38,229 nt of DNA from Rubrivivax sp. (GCA_027487905.1 JAIYCR010000012.1:1-38229), one strand, 5' to 3'; counted from the first letter of the stretch, positions 8,019 through 17,648 are shown. Numbers and translations: made by a program. The notes: generated from the letters alone by a model not told the origin.

Positions 8019-9161
8019 TTGCCACAGGGCCTGGTCAGGACCGATCGCGCGCAGGCCCGCCCCCTGGAGGTCGATGGGCAGGAACTGCCCGCGTTGCATG
8101 ACCTGCTGGCTGGCATCCTGCGCAGCCGCCTGGGCAGCAACCATGCCGAATGGCTGGCCCATCCGCGCAGGGCGGCCGACGGATCCATCCAGTGGCAGAC
8201 GGGCTTGACGGGCCCGGCCGTCCGTGCCGACAGCCTGGCCGATGCAGACCGCCTCGCGCTGCAACGCAAGGCCGAGCGAGTGGTGCGCGACATCCGCGAC
8301 CTCGCCGCGGCGTTGCGCCTGGAGTCCGGCGGCGGGTCTTCCGTGGCCGATCAGCTCGAAGCGGCCGTGCAGTTCCCGCCCGGCCCCTGGCTCTACAGCG
8401 TCGATGGGCGCGCGGTGCAGGTTCTCTGGGGGCATGGGGACCCCGGCGCGCCGGCACCGCCGCCGCATTCCACTGGACCGGCTTCTGCGCCGCCGTCCCC
8501 GCCTGCGCCACCGCCCAGGCCTGCATCCGCGCCCTCCCCTTCGAGTGCCCCTGCGAGTGGACCTGCGGCTCCCACCTCACCGTCGCCGTCACCGTCGCCG
8601 TCACCGGGTCCATCGACAACGCCACCCACCCGGTCCGTCTCGGCGCGTCCTGCGGCATCGCGGGCGCGATGGGTCGCGGCCGCACTGGCCGTGGCGGCCC
8701 TCCTGCTGCTGGCGATCGGGCTGGCCCGATTCAGCCCGGACCCGCAGGCGCTGGACGCGCGCGTCGCCGAACTGGATGCAGCCAACGCGGAGCTCGCGCA
8801 GCGGCTGCTTCGCCAGCGAAGCGCCCTCATGCAATGCGGACCCGACACGCCGTCCCTGGCCGACCGGCCCGGCCCGCAGGGCCAGGCCTCGCCCCCGACC
8901 TTGCCCCCGCCCCCGCCCTCGCCTTCCCCGCCCGCAGGCCCGCTGGATGATGCCCCCGCGCCCGGCGTCCCTCGACGCCCCAGCCTGCCGGAGATGCCTG
9001 CCATGCCTGCCATGCCTGCCATGCCTGCCATGCCTGCCATGCCTGCCATGCCTGCCTCCCCCGCCAGCAGGCCGGGCTCGGGCGACGTGGGGCGGCTCGC
9101 CCTGGACGCGTGCCAGCCGGCGTCCTTCGGCGCGGCAGCAGCGGTGACTTGCCTGAGCTGA
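8019..9161 (+). CDS. srfA: SrfA family protein, paralogue 1 (short C-terminus)
   Basis: This 380-residue protein is the first of three tandem SrfA paralogues. Residues about 15-142 match the N-terminal domain of the other two; the final motif VDGRAVQVLWG corresponds to their QPxIxFWGF. A long Pro/Ser/Ala linker follows (about 142-215), then one membrane helix (218-237), a short coiled coil and a second low-complexity tail with seven MPA repeats. The C-terminal domain of paralogues 2 and 3 is missing. TTG at 8019 is chosen as start because AGGAGG lies 9 nt upstream and it restores the full N-terminal domain. SrfA proteins are encoded with SrfB and SrfC in enterobacteria and many proteobacteria, and were named for SsrB control in Salmonella; the molecular function is unknown. 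The likely topology is cytosolic N-terminus and periplasmic tail. Confidence 0.75.
   Translation: MPQGLVRTDRAQARPLEVDGQELPALHDLLAGILRSRLGSNHAEWLAHPRRAADGSIQWQTGLTGPAVRADSLADADRLALQRKAERVVRDIRDLAAALRLESGGGSSVADQLEAAVQFPPGPWLYSVDGRAVQVLWGHGDPGAPAPPPHSTGPASAPPSPPAPPPRPASAPSPSSAPASGPAAPTSPSPSPSPSPGPSTTPPTRSVSARPAASRARWVAAALAVAALLLLAIGLARFSPDPQALDARVAELDAANAELAQRLLRQRSALMQCGPDTPSLADRPGPQGQASPPTLPPPPPSPSPPAGPLDDAPAPGVPRRPSLPEMPAMPAMPAMPAMPAMPAMPASPASRPGSGDVGRLALDACQPASFGAAAAVTCLS
8994..9056 (+). repeat. Seven perfect 9-bp tandem repeats inside srfA paralogue 1
   Basis: The unit atgcctgcc is repeated seven times without error and encodes (Met-Pro-Ala)x7. The unit is a multiple of three, so gain or loss of copies changes tail length but not reading frame. 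Perfect identity implies recent expansion by slippage. Confidence 0.95.
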
Positions 9162-9165
9162 ATCC

Positions 9166-10572
9166 ATGACGCCTGGAACCCACGGCCCCCTGCTGCTGGC
9201 CGACGACATCGACCGCTTCCGGCCCGCCGGCGCCTTCGGCCAGCCGGCCTGGCAGAGCCACGCCGCGCTGCGTGCGCTGATCCAGCAGCGCCTGGGCGAG
9301 CGCTGTGCGGACTACCTCGCCGTCCCGGTGCTGGACCCGGACACGCGGGTGATGCGGTGGACGGCCTCTCGTGGCGGCGCGGCACCCCAGCCCTGGGCCA
9401 CGCTGGAGCCCGCCCAGCGCGAGCGCTTCGCGCTCGATGTGCAGGACATCCGTGGCCGCCTGGCGGCGCTGGCGGTCGAACTCCGCCAGGGCGCGGGCAC
9501 GGGCACACGGGCCTTTGGCAGCCTGCTTGAGCAAGCGCTGAAGGTACCCGCCAGCGGCAGCTTCCTGTTCCAGGTGGGCGACCAGCCGATGATCGCCTTC
9601 TGGGGCTTCGAGGACCAGCAGGGGCGCAGCGTGGACCCGGCCATCGGTCTGGCCGCCGCAGCCGCTTCGACGACCCCGCCGGCCCGTGGCGCGCGGCCGC
9701 CACCGCCGCTGCCCAGTGCACCGGAAAGGGCGGGGCCGAACACCCCATCGACGGCACGGACGGACACCGTCCGGCGACGCCCCTGGTGGCAGTGGTTGCT
9801 GTTCGGCCTGCTCGGGTTGACGCTGCTGGCGCTGCTGCTCGGGACACTGAGGGCGTGCCTGCCTTCGCTGGGCGGTGCCCGCTTGCCCGGCGCGCCATCT
9901 GGGATCGCCGTTCCGGGTCTTGGCGGCACCGGCGTGCAGCGCGCGGGCCCCTCCGGCACCAGTACTGACACCAGCACAGAAGCCTTCGAGCCACGTCCCG
10001 GCTCCGCACCCTCAGCGCCGGCGGGCGCAGCCTCAGAAGCCGGCGCACCGGCGCCTGCTGCGGCGGGCGATGCTCCCGCCGCGACGCCCCCGAAGTCACC
10101 GGCACTTCCCGCAGCGCTCACACCCCCGCTGCCGAGCCCATCCGACCCGGCAGCGCCGGCTCCGGGGGCGCCCCCGCCGAGGCCTGCTGCCGATCCGCGC
10201 GCGATGAAGCTTCCGTCCGACCCCGCGACGGACCGTTCAATGGACTTCCTGCTGGGCAACTGGAAAGCCGGCGAGGGCCTGGCGGACAAGAACACGCGCC
10301 AGCCGCTGGACCTGTCGCTTCGCTTCGGGCCGGGCGGCGCGGGCGAGGTGACGCTGCGGCGGCCGGACGGCGTGCAATGCAGCGGCCCGGTGCAGGGACA
10401 GATGCAGGGCCAGCGCCTGGTGGTGGAGGGCAACCAGTCGGTGCCCTGCGCCGGGGGCGGCTCCTATGGAGCGCCCCGGATCGAATGCAGCCGCGGGCCT
10501 GGCGGACAGGCCGACTGCCAGGGCGTGAACCGCGACGGCAGCCGCTACTACATGGACATGAGGCGTCCGTGA
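9166..10572 (+). CDS. srfA: SrfA family protein, paralogue 2
   Basis: This 468-residue protein has an SrfA N-terminal domain (about 10-160, ending in MIAFWGF), a Pro-rich linker and a membrane helix (about 207-228). A very long Ala/Pro/Ser stretch (about 235-345) leads to a C-terminal domain (about 350-468) beginning MDFLLGNWKAGEG and containing paired cysteines. The GNW opening and beta-rich pattern recall small beta-barrel or lipocalin-like domains, but that is only an impression. The ATG at 9166 follows the previous stop by 4 nt. The C-terminal domain, probably periplasmic, is shared with paralogue 3 and absent from paralogue 1. It is part of the continuous Srf operon; the function of SrfA proteins is not established. 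Confidence 0.8.
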   Translation: MTPGTHGPLLLADDIDRFRPAGAFGQPAWQSHAALRALIQQRLGERCADYLAVPVLDPDTRVMRWTASRGGAAPQPWATLEPAQRERFALDVQDIRGRLAALAVELRQGAGTGTRAFGSLLEQALKVPASGSFLFQVGDQPMIAFWGFEDQQGRSVDPAIGLAAAAASTTPPARGARPPPPLPSAPERAGPNTPSTARTDTVRRRPWWQWLLFGLLGLTLLALLLGTLRACLPSLGGARLPGAPSGIAVPGLGGTGVQRAGPSGTSTDTSTEAFEPRPGSAPSAPAGAASEAGAPAPAAAGDAPAATPPKSPALPAALTPPLPSPSDPAAPAPGAPPPRPAADPRAMKLPSDPATDRSMDFLLGNWKAGEGLADKNTRQPLDLSLRFGPGGAGEVTLRRPDGVQCSGPVQGQMQGQRLVVEGNQSVPCAGGGSYGAPRIECSRGPGGQADCQGVNRDGSRYYMDMRRP

Positions 10573-11756
10573 CGCGTCCGGCGCCCGTGCTGGCCCTCGA
10601 CAGCCTCGTCCACGTCCGGCCGCTCGGCGCCTTCGGCGTGCCGGCCTACCAGAGCCACGCGCAGCTGCAGGCCTTGCTCAACGCTCGAAAGCGGGCGGAC
10701 CTGGCCGCATATTTCTCGACGCCGCTGCACGACCCCGAGCGTGGCGAGATCCGGTGGGTCGCACCGATGGCCGGCGAAGCCCGGCGATGGTCGCAGTTGG
10801 ATCCCGACGCCCGTGCCCGGGCGCGCGAGCGACTGCAGGCCGTTCACCAGGGCCTGCTGGAACAGATCTCCCAGCTGTCGTCCGCCCCGGCCACCGGGCC
10901 TGGGGGCGGGCGGGCCTTCGCCGAGCTGCTCGGCCACGCCATGCAGGTGCCGGCCACAGGCGAGCACCTGCATTTCATGGCCGACCAGCCGGTGATCGAC
11001 TTCTGGGGCTTCGCCGATGCGCGCGGCCTGAGCGTCGACCCTGCGCTGCAGTGCCTGTCCGGGCGCGACACGCCACCCGAGCCGGCACCGCCGGCTCCTG
11101 CCGTACTGCCCACACCGCCCGCACCCCTGCCACCGCCGGCGAGCCAGGCGCCGGCCCGACCCTGGCGATGGCGCCGGGCACTGCTGGCGCTGGCTGCCGG
11201 ATTGGGCCTGCTGGCGCTGCTGCTCGCGTTCGGCAGCCTGGGCCGTTGCTCCGACCGCCCCGCACCCGCCGCAGAGCCGACGCCCCCTCGCACCGAAGGG
11301 CGCAAGGCCGAACAGGCGCTGGACATTCCGCCCGGGGCGCTCGAACGGGGTGACCTGAGCTTCCTGGAAGGCGACTGGCAGCTCGGCGACGACCGCCTGA
11401 TCCAGTACCGGGACACACCCGATCAGGTCACGGGCAGCGGGCGCCGGGTGCTGTCCTTCGGGCGCGACGGAACCGGACGGGCGCACTTCGTCGAGCGTCG
11501 CCAGCACGGTCGCGGCCAGACCGACGGCCCCGCCTACCCGCCGTGCTCGGGCAGCATGCGGGCGAGCACCGACGGCCGCGTGCTGGTGATCGATCAAGGG
11601 CCCTGCGAAGTGGCCGACAACAAGGGGTCGGGCACGGGCCCCAGCCGGCAGGAATGCCGCCGCACCGAGACCGGCCGAACCCTGTGCGAATCGGTCAACC
11701 AGTCCGATGGTCGCCGCTGGCAGGCCCACCTGAACCGACTGACGGATGCGCGCTGA
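10569..11756 (+). CDS. srfA: SrfA family protein, paralogue 3
   Basis: This 395-residue protein starts at GTG 10569, which overlaps the preceding TGA (GTGA) and implies coupled translation; the open frame extends further upstream but is a shadow. The SrfA domain spans about 8-160 (RPLGAFGVPAYQSHAQLQAL and VIDFWGF). A Pro-rich linker (about 168-197), a membrane helix (201-222) and a C-terminal domain (about 262-395) opening with SFLEGDWQLG complete it. The C-terminal domain corresponds to that of paralogue 2, including the early W and several cysteines. It lies directly before srfB, the usual place of srfA. The predicted topology is cytosolic SrfA domain and periplasmic C-terminal domain. Confidence 0.8.
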   Translation: MTRPAPVLALDSLVHVRPLGAFGVPAYQSHAQLQALLNARKRADLAAYFSTPLHDPERGEIRWVAPMAGEARRWSQLDPDARARARERLQAVHQGLLEQISQLSSAPATGPGGGRAFAELLGHAMQVPATGEHLHFMADQPVIDFWGFADARGLSVDPALQCLSGRDTPPEPAPPAPAVLPTPPAPLPPPASQAPARPWRWRRALLALAAGLGLLALLLAFGSLGRCSDRPAPAAEPTPPRTEGRKAEQALDIPPGALERGDLSFLEGDWQLGDDRLIQYRDTPDQVTGSGRRVLSFGRDGTGRAHFVERRQHGRGQTDGPAYPPCSGSMRASTDGRVLVIDQGPCEVADNKGSGTGPSRQECRRTETGRTLCESVNQSDGRRWQAHLNRLTDAR

Positions 11757-11812
11757 CGCGCATGCACAGGTCCATCCACACCCTCTTTTCCCCCTCTCCC
11801 GCGAGACCGCCC

Positions 11813-14800
11813 ATGGCCCTGAATGAACTGATGGATCGCGTGCCCGAAGTGGTGCAGATGATTCCCGACACCGGAGTGCAGTTCCTCGACCTGGGCTTCT
11901 CGATTCCGCAGCGCGACGACGACGTGCCCACCGAGTGGGGCTTCTTCGACCCCCGCAAGGGAGAAGTCAATGCCCGCGCGCCCCGCTTCTGCCGCCGGGG
12001 CAACCAGGAGGCCGAGGGCGTGGAGTCCTACTCGGTGGACGTGCGGCGGCTGGTGAAGATGTTCGACCGCGTGTGGGTGCCCCTGCCGCTGCTGCGCGAA
12101 CAGGGCAAGGGCTTCTTCCGAGGCCCGACGAACTGGGCGCGTGCCTACCTGGCCCGGCTGGACACGCCCGACGCGCGGGGCAACGACTACCGGCTGGTCA
12201 TCGCACTGGACACCACGCTGCTCGACTACGACGAGGACGGCGCCTACCTCGCCCCCAGCGCCCAGGATGCGCGCACCGGTCGCAAGTTCAGGCTGCCCAC
12301 CCACAAGGACGACATCGACTGGTTCCACGCCGAACCCTGGGTGCGCGACTGGATGATGGAGACCTTCACCGAGATGCTGCACCGCGACGAGCGGGCGCGC
12401 AGGGGGCTGGCCTTCAAGCCTTTCACGCCCGAGGAAGTGCTGGACCGGATGGAAGGCAGCAACGAGCCGATGGCGCGTTACCGCGCCTGGCTGGACCTCC
12501 TGCACAGCCTGGCCATCGTGCCCGGATTCGTGCTCGAGGACCGTGTCAGCGAGCCGCGCAAGACACCCATCGACGTCGACCTCGTGCTCGACCTGGGCAA
12601 CTCGCGCAGCTGCGGCCTGCTGATCGAGTCGGATCCCTCCGAAGCCCGGGTGGACATGTCCAGCGCCGTGGTGCTGCTGCAGCTGCGTGACCTCGGCCGT
12701 GCCGAGCAGGTCTATTCCGAGCCCTTCCCCAGCCAGTTCGAGTTCGCCCGCGCCAGCTTCGGCAGCGAGCACCTGTCGCAGAAGAGCGGGCGCAGCGGCG
12801 CCTTCGGCTGGCCCTCCATCGTGCGCATCGGGCCGGAGGCGGTGCGGCTGTCCACGCTGCGGTCGGGGGTGGAAGGCCTCACCGGGTTGAGCAGCCCCAA
12901 GCGCTATCTGTGGGACGAAGACCCGCAGCCCGATTCCTGGCGCGTCAATGCGGCCACGCTCGCCGAGGGTGAGAACCCCTTCGCCACCGGCGTGGCCTTC
13001 ACCGCCCTGGTCAACGACCTGGGCGAGACCATCCACCGGCTCGGCCCGGCCGACATCGAGCAGATGCCCGACCGCGGCATCCTCGCGCTGCGTGCGCTCT
13101 ATTCCCGGCGCAATCTGGCGTCGTTCGCGCTGGGCGAGATCTTCATGCAGGCGATGCAGCTGATGAACGCGCCCATGCACCGCTATCGCCGACCGGCCAA
13201 CGCCGGGCTGCCGCGGCGCCTGCGCCGCATCATCATGACCCTGCCCACGGCCATGCCGCTGGTCGAACGCAAGATCCTGCGCGAACAGGCCGAATCGGCG
13301 CGCGACCTGGTCTACCTGGCACTGGGGCTGGCCACGCTGGAGGAGACCGAGGATGGCCGCAGCCGACTGGCCTACACGCTGGACGGTCGCCTGCACCCGG
13401 ACCGTCCGCAGGCCGGACCGGAAGTCATCCTGCAGTGGGACGAAGCCACGGCGACGCAGGCGGTCTACCTCTACACCCAGGTCGCGCAGAACTTCTCCGG
13501 TGGCGCACACGCCTTCTTCGACAGCGTTCGCCGGCCCGAGAACGCCCTGGATCCGGCCACCGCGCGGCAGCTGCGGCTGGCCACGCTGGACATCGGCGGC
13601 GGCACCACCGACCTGGTCATCACCTCCTTCACCGCCGACGGCCAGGGCAACCACGTCACGATCGAGCCCTTCCAGGAATTCCGCGAAGGCTTCAACCTCG
13701 CCGGCGACGACGTGCTGCTGGAGATCATCGGCCGCCACCTGCTCGACCCGATCGAGCAGGCACTGAGCCAGGCGGGGCTGGGCGCCTCGGCCCGCTCGGT
13801 GCTCGACTTCCTCGTCGGCGGCAACCACGGCAACAAGCAGGCGATCGAGTACGTGCGCCGGCAGCAGTTCGCCGCACGGGTGGCCGCGCCCATCGGTCTG
13901 GCGCTGCTGCGCGACTACGAAGCCTTCGACCCCCTGGAGCCGGGTCCGGACATCGACCGGACCGTCGAGGCCTTCTTCAAGGACGTCGAACGTCCGCCGG
14001 AGTCGCTGTTCGCGCACTTCAACGCCACGGTGGCCAAGGCCGGGCTGCCCGGCTTCAGGCTGCAGGACCTGCGGCTTCGCATCCCGCTGGCAGCCCTGGA
14101 CGCCACCGTGCGAAGCACGCTGTACCGGATGCTGCGCGACGTGAGCGATGTCCTGCACCGCTACCGCTGCGACTTGCTGCTGGTCTCGGGCCGCAGCTCC
14201 TGCATGCCGGCCGTGCCCGGGCTGCTGCGCGAGTGCGCAGGCCTGCCCGCGCACCGGGTGATCCCGCTGAATCAGTTCCGCGTCGGCGGCTGGTACCCGT
14301 TCCGGGCGATGGGCGCATCCACGCTGGGAGACCCCAAGACGACCGCGGCCGTGGGCGCCATGATCTGCCTGCTCGGCCAGGGCCGGCTGCAGAACTTCAA
14401 CCTGCGCTCCGATCGCCTGCGCCCGCGTTCGACCGCCCGCTACTTCGGCAAGCTGAGCAACGATCAGCGGGTGCTCGACGCGGACGTCTATCACGACGAT
14501 CTCGACCTGGACAACCCCGACTACCGCCTGCCCGAGGATCGCTCCTTTCAGTTCCGTGGGCCCCTGCCGCTGGGATTCCGGCAGCTGCCGATGGACTGGT
14601 GGACGGCCAGCCGTCTCTACACGCTGGAATGGCGCAGCGCGGACGACGTGGCCAGGTATGGCCGCCTCGTCCCGCTGAAGGTCGTGCTGCGGCGCAAGCC
14701 CGCCCGTGCGGTGCCGTCGGGTGGCGAGGACGAGCGCGTCGTCGAGCACCCCGAACTGGAGATCCAACGGGTGGAAACGGACGGTGGCCAGGGCTCGGTG

Positions 14801-14887
14801 CCCAAGGACAGCGTGCGCCTGCGCCTGCAGACGCTGGACGATGCCGCCGGCTACTGGCTGGACACCGGAATCCTGCTGAGGAACTGA
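11813..14887 (+). CDS. srfB: SrfB, actin/HSP70-fold ATPase-like protein
   Basis: This protein of about 1024 residues is the conserved core of SrfABC loci. Two nucleotide-binding signatures of the actin/HSP70/hexokinase superfamily are visible: VLDLGNSRS around D260 (phosphate 1) and LDIGGGTTD around D593 (phosphate 2). A further segment LLLVSGRSS (about 790) resembles the adenosine motif. There is no signal peptide or membrane helix, so it is cytosolic. ATG at 11813 is preferred because MALNELMDRV leads directly into the conserved GVQFLDLGFSIP; ATG at 11762 would add 17 residues and neither has a strong ribosome-binding site. SrfB is described as a virulence factor but has no proven reaction. 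Here it probably hydrolyses ATP and works with SrfC, whose gene starts 4 nt after this stop. Confidence 0.9.
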   Translation: MALNELMDRVPEVVQMIPDTGVQFLDLGFSIPQRDDDVPTEWGFFDPRKGEVNARAPRFCRRGNQEAEGVESYSVDVRRLVKMFDRVWVPLPLLREQGKGFFRGPTNWARAYLARLDTPDARGNDYRLVIALDTTLLDYDEDGAYLAPSAQDARTGRKFRLPTHKDDIDWFHAEPWVRDWMMETFTEMLHRDERARRGLAFKPFTPEEVLDRMEGSNEPMARYRAWLDLLHSLAIVPGFVLEDRVSEPRKTPIDVDLVLDLGNSRSCGLLIESDPSEARVDMSSAVVLLQLRDLGRAEQVYSEPFPSQFEFARASFGSEHLSQKSGRSGAFGWPSIVRIGPEAVRLSTLRSGVEGLTGLSSPKRYLWDEDPQPDSWRVNAATLAEGENPFATGVAFTALVNDLGETIHRLGPADIEQMPDRGILALRALYSRRNLASFALGEIFMQAMQLMNAPMHRYRRPANAGLPRRLRRIIMTLPTAMPLVERKILREQAESARDLVYLALGLATLEETEDGRSRLAYTLDGRLHPDRPQAGPEVILQWDEATATQAVYLYTQVAQNFSGGAHAFFDSVRRPENALDPATARQLRLATLDIGGGTTDLVITSFTADGQGNHVTIEPFQEFREGFNLAGDDVLLEIIGRHLLDPIEQALSQAGLGASARSVLDFLVGGNHGNKQAIEYVRRQQFAARVAAPIGLALLRDYEAFDPLEPGPDIDRTVEAFFKDVERPPESLFAHFNATVAKAGLPGFRLQDLRLRIPLAALDATVRSTLYRMLRDVSDVLHRYRCDLLLVSGRSSCMPAVPGLLRECAGLPAHRVIPLNQFRVGGWYPFRAMGASTLGDPKTTAAVGAMICLLGQGRLQNFNLRSDRLRPRSTARYFGKLSNDQRVLDADVYHDDLDLDNPDYRLPEDRSFQFRGPLPLGFRQLPMDWWTASRLYTLEWRSADDVARYGRLVPLKVVLRRKPARAVPSGGEDERVVEHPELEIQRVETDGGQGSVPKDSVRLRLQTLDDAAGYWLDTGILLRN

Positions 14888-14891
14888 TGCG

Positions 14892-17648
14892 ATGAACGAT
14901 TCACAAGAGGCCCTGCGCCTGGGCGCACAGTCGCTGGCCCGGGCCAGCGCCGAGGCCCGAAGCTGGGTGCGCCGGCTCGCGCCGGTGGCCACCAAGGTGC
15001 GGGCGGAGGAACGCTCCCTGGTGGAGGAGACCCGCCGAACAGAGAACCTCGCCCGGCGCATCGGCGCGTCGGCCGGACGGCGCAGCAGCGTGGGCGTCTT
15101 CGGCCCCAGCCAGGCGGGCAAGTCATTCCTGGTGTCCTCGCTCGGCCGGGCCGAGGACGCGCCGCTGATGGCCGACTTCGCCGGCGAGCGGCGCGACTTC
15201 ATCCGCGAGCTCAACCCGGCCGGTGGCAAGGAATCCACAGGCCTGGTCAGCCGCTTCACCACCGCCGGCGGCAGCCAGGACCGTCAGCACCCGGTGGAGC
15301 TTCGGCTGCTCACCGAGACGGACCTGGTGAAGATCATCGGCAACAGCTTCCTCGCCGACTTCGACCAGAACCACCGAAGCCTCGGACTGGGTGGACCCGG
15401 TCGGCTGGGCGAGGTCATCGCGCAGTGCGAGGCGCAGGCGCAGGCCGAGCCGGCCAGCCACCTCGACGAGATCGCGATGTACGACATCGGCGAATACTTC
15501 GAGACCCACTTCCGCGGGTCGACCGAGCCCCTGCGCCAGGCCGGCTACTGGGAGGCACTGACCCGCTTCGGACACCGCCTGCCCGGCGCGGCCCGCATCC
15601 GGCTGTACAGCCTGGTCTGGGGCGAGCTGCCCGAGCTGACCGAGCTGTTCGAGCAGCTGCACCGCTCGCTCGAGGCGCTGGGCCACGCCGCGACCGCACG
15701 TGCCCCGATGGCATCGCTCACGCCACGCGAGCACAGCATCCTGGACGTGGAGGTGCTCAAGACCCGCCTGGGCACGCCGCAGGACGCCAGCGACCTGCTC
15801 GACGTGGTGCCTGAAAGCCGGCTCGGCACGGACGGCCGAGCGGTTCGGGTGCCCCGCGCCACGCTGTGCGCACTGGTGGCCGAGATCAAGATCGTGATGG
15901 CCGACCGGCCCTGGCCCTTCTTCGAGCACACCGACCTGCTGGACTTCCCGGGTGCGCGGGCGCGCGAAAACCTCAGCCGGCTGCCGGAAGATCCCACCAC
16001 CCGGCAACTCAGCGTGCGCAACCTCTTCGTGCGCGGCAAGGTGGCCTACCTCTTCCAGCGCTATTCGGAGGACCGCGAGCTGACCAGCATGCTGCTGTGC
16101 ATCGGGCCTTCGGTGCAGGAGGTGAAGGTCCTCGCCTCGCTGGTCGGGCAATGGGTGGAGCAGACCCACGGGGCGACGCCCGCGGCACGCGCGGCCCTGC
16201 CCTGCGCGCTCTTCCTGGTGCTCACCATGCTCGACAAGGAGCTCAGCGCTCGCGAGCAGGACACCCGCGAATCGCTGCGCGGGCGGATGCAGACCCGCGT
16301 GGGTGCCTCCATCCTCGAGCTCTTCGGCCAGCAGCCCTGGCTGCTCGACTGGAACGGCCAGCCCTTCTCCCAGACCTGCTTCCTGCGCAACCCCCGGTTC
16401 ACCGACGGCAGCGTGTTCGAGCACCAGGCCTCGGCCGCCGGGCAGGGGCCGGACGCGCCGCCGCCACGGGAGACGCAGATAAAGCCCGCGGCCATCGAAA
16501 GGCTGGAGCTGATCCGCGCGGGGCTTGAGGCGTCGCCCGTGTGTGCCCGCCACATCGAGTCGCCGACCGAGGCCTGGCAAGCGGTGATGGAGCCCAACGA
16601 CGGCGGAGTCCGTCACCTGGTGCAGCGGCTCCAGGGGGCGCTGTCGCCGACGCTGAAGACGCGCCAGCTCGCCGGCCGGCTCGTCGAACGGGCACAGCAC
16701 CTGGACCATGCGCTGCGACGTTTCCACGTGGCCGAGGCGCAGGCCTCCCGGCAGACGCGCCAGGCCGAACTGCAGCAGCTGCAGCAGCGCCTCTACACCG
16801 CCTGCCTGGACAGCGTGGCGCCGCGGCTGCGTCGCTTCGCACAGCTGCTCGGACGGCTGCAGGTGCAGGAATCCGACGTGCGCCGGGCCTTCCTCGACGT
16901 CGCGTCGCTGAGTGTGCAGACGCCCGCCCCGGCCGCCGTGGGTGCCGACGCCGACCCCTGGGCCGACAACCCCTGGGACAGCCCGCCGGCGGTACCGGCG
17001 ACTCCCGCCACCCCGGCGACGGACACCACGCGCCGCTCGAGCGACCGCTACGACCACTTCGCCCACCGGGTGCTCGATGTCTGGACCGAGCGGGTGCGCA
17101 AGCTCGCCAACGACGCAGCCGCCCTGGGCGCGCTGCGGCTGGATGCGGCCGCGGTGGTGGCCCTGGCTGACGAGCTGGTGGTGGCCGCGCATCGACTCAA
17201 GCTGGCCGAACGCATGGCCGATACCGTGCGCATGCAACTCGACTCGGCAACTGCCCGACATGAGGACGAAGCCGACCGGGCCGCCGGCATCGCCACGGCC
17301 CAGGTCAACGATTTCGTCGCGAGCCTGGGCTTCGCCGGTGTCGCCGAATCCGCACGGCCGCTGTACGGCCGCCCCGGCGACCCCGCCCGGCGGCCGGTGT
17401 TCGCCGTCCCGCCGCTGCCCGAGCGTGACGCCCTCCCCCACCTGGGCGCCACGCGGCGCGACCTGGACCGGGACCACTTCGTCGACTGGGCGACCTCGCT
17501 GATGCAGGTCGGGCTGGACAACGTGGGCTCGAGGGTCGGGCTGGAGATCGGCGCGGAGGACAACGAGCGGCTCGGCGAGATCCTCGATGGCTTCGGGCCC
17601 GCGTTGCGCCTGATGGCCCCCAACCCTGAAGGCACGGCCCCGAGATGA
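14892..17648 (+). CDS. srfC: SrfC, large P-loop GTPase-like protein
   Basis: This 918-residue protein has a Walker A/G1 motif GPSQAGKS at 71-78, behind an alpha-helical N-terminus, and a G3-type motif DFPG at 351-354 (LLDFPGAR). The long spacing between them shows a large insertion. A helical C-terminal half (about 560-900) contains a Gln/Arg-rich coiled coil (about 610-640) and a short Pro/Ala linker (about 675-715). No membrane helix is evident. The size and layout resemble dynamin-like or septin-like membrane-remodelling GTPases, but nucleotide specificity is inferred. It is the established SrfC partner of SrfB. ATG 14892 is 4 nt after srfB and its stop overlaps the next ATG (ATGA). Confidence 0.88.
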   Translation: MNDSQEALRLGAQSLARASAEARSWVRRLAPVATKVRAEERSLVEETRRTENLARRIGASAGRRSSVGVFGPSQAGKSFLVSSLGRAEDAPLMADFAGERRDFIRELNPAGGKESTGLVSRFTTAGGSQDRQHPVELRLLTETDLVKIIGNSFLADFDQNHRSLGLGGPGRLGEVIAQCEAQAQAEPASHLDEIAMYDIGEYFETHFRGSTEPLRQAGYWEALTRFGHRLPGAARIRLYSLVWGELPELTELFEQLHRSLEALGHAATARAPMASLTPREHSILDVEVLKTRLGTPQDASDLLDVVPESRLGTDGRAVRVPRATLCALVAEIKIVMADRPWPFFEHTDLLDFPGARARENLSRLPEDPTTRQLSVRNLFVRGKVAYLFQRYSEDRELTSMLLCIGPSVQEVKVLASLVGQWVEQTHGATPAARAALPCALFLVLTMLDKELSAREQDTRESLRGRMQTRVGASILELFGQQPWLLDWNGQPFSQTCFLRNPRFTDGSVFEHQASAAGQGPDAPPPRETQIKPAAIERLELIRAGLEASPVCARHIESPTEAWQAVMEPNDGGVRHLVQRLQGALSPTLKTRQLAGRLVERAQHLDHALRRFHVAEAQASRQTRQAELQQLQQRLYTACLDSVAPRLRRFAQLLGRLQVQESDVRRAFLDVASLSVQTPAPAAVGADADPWADNPWDSPPAVPATPATPATDTTRRSSDRYDHFAHRVLDVWTERVRKLANDAAALGALRLDAAAVVALADELVVAAHRLKLAERMADTVRMQLDSATARHEDEADRAAGIATAQVNDFVASLGFAGVAESARPLYGRPGDPARRPVFAVPPLPERDALPHLGATRRDLDRDHFVDWATSLMQVGLDNVGSRVGLEIGAEDNERLGEILDGFGPALRLMAPNPEGTAPR

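Noticed and set aside
8994-9056. Short repeats considered as a CRISPR array
   Set aside because: Units are 9 bp, contiguous and in frame within a coding region; there are no spacers and no cas genes.
11594-15262. 1222-residue open frame opposite srfB and srfC
   Set aside because: It is the antisense shadow of two well-supported genes; composition is Gln/His/Arg-rich noise with no domain.
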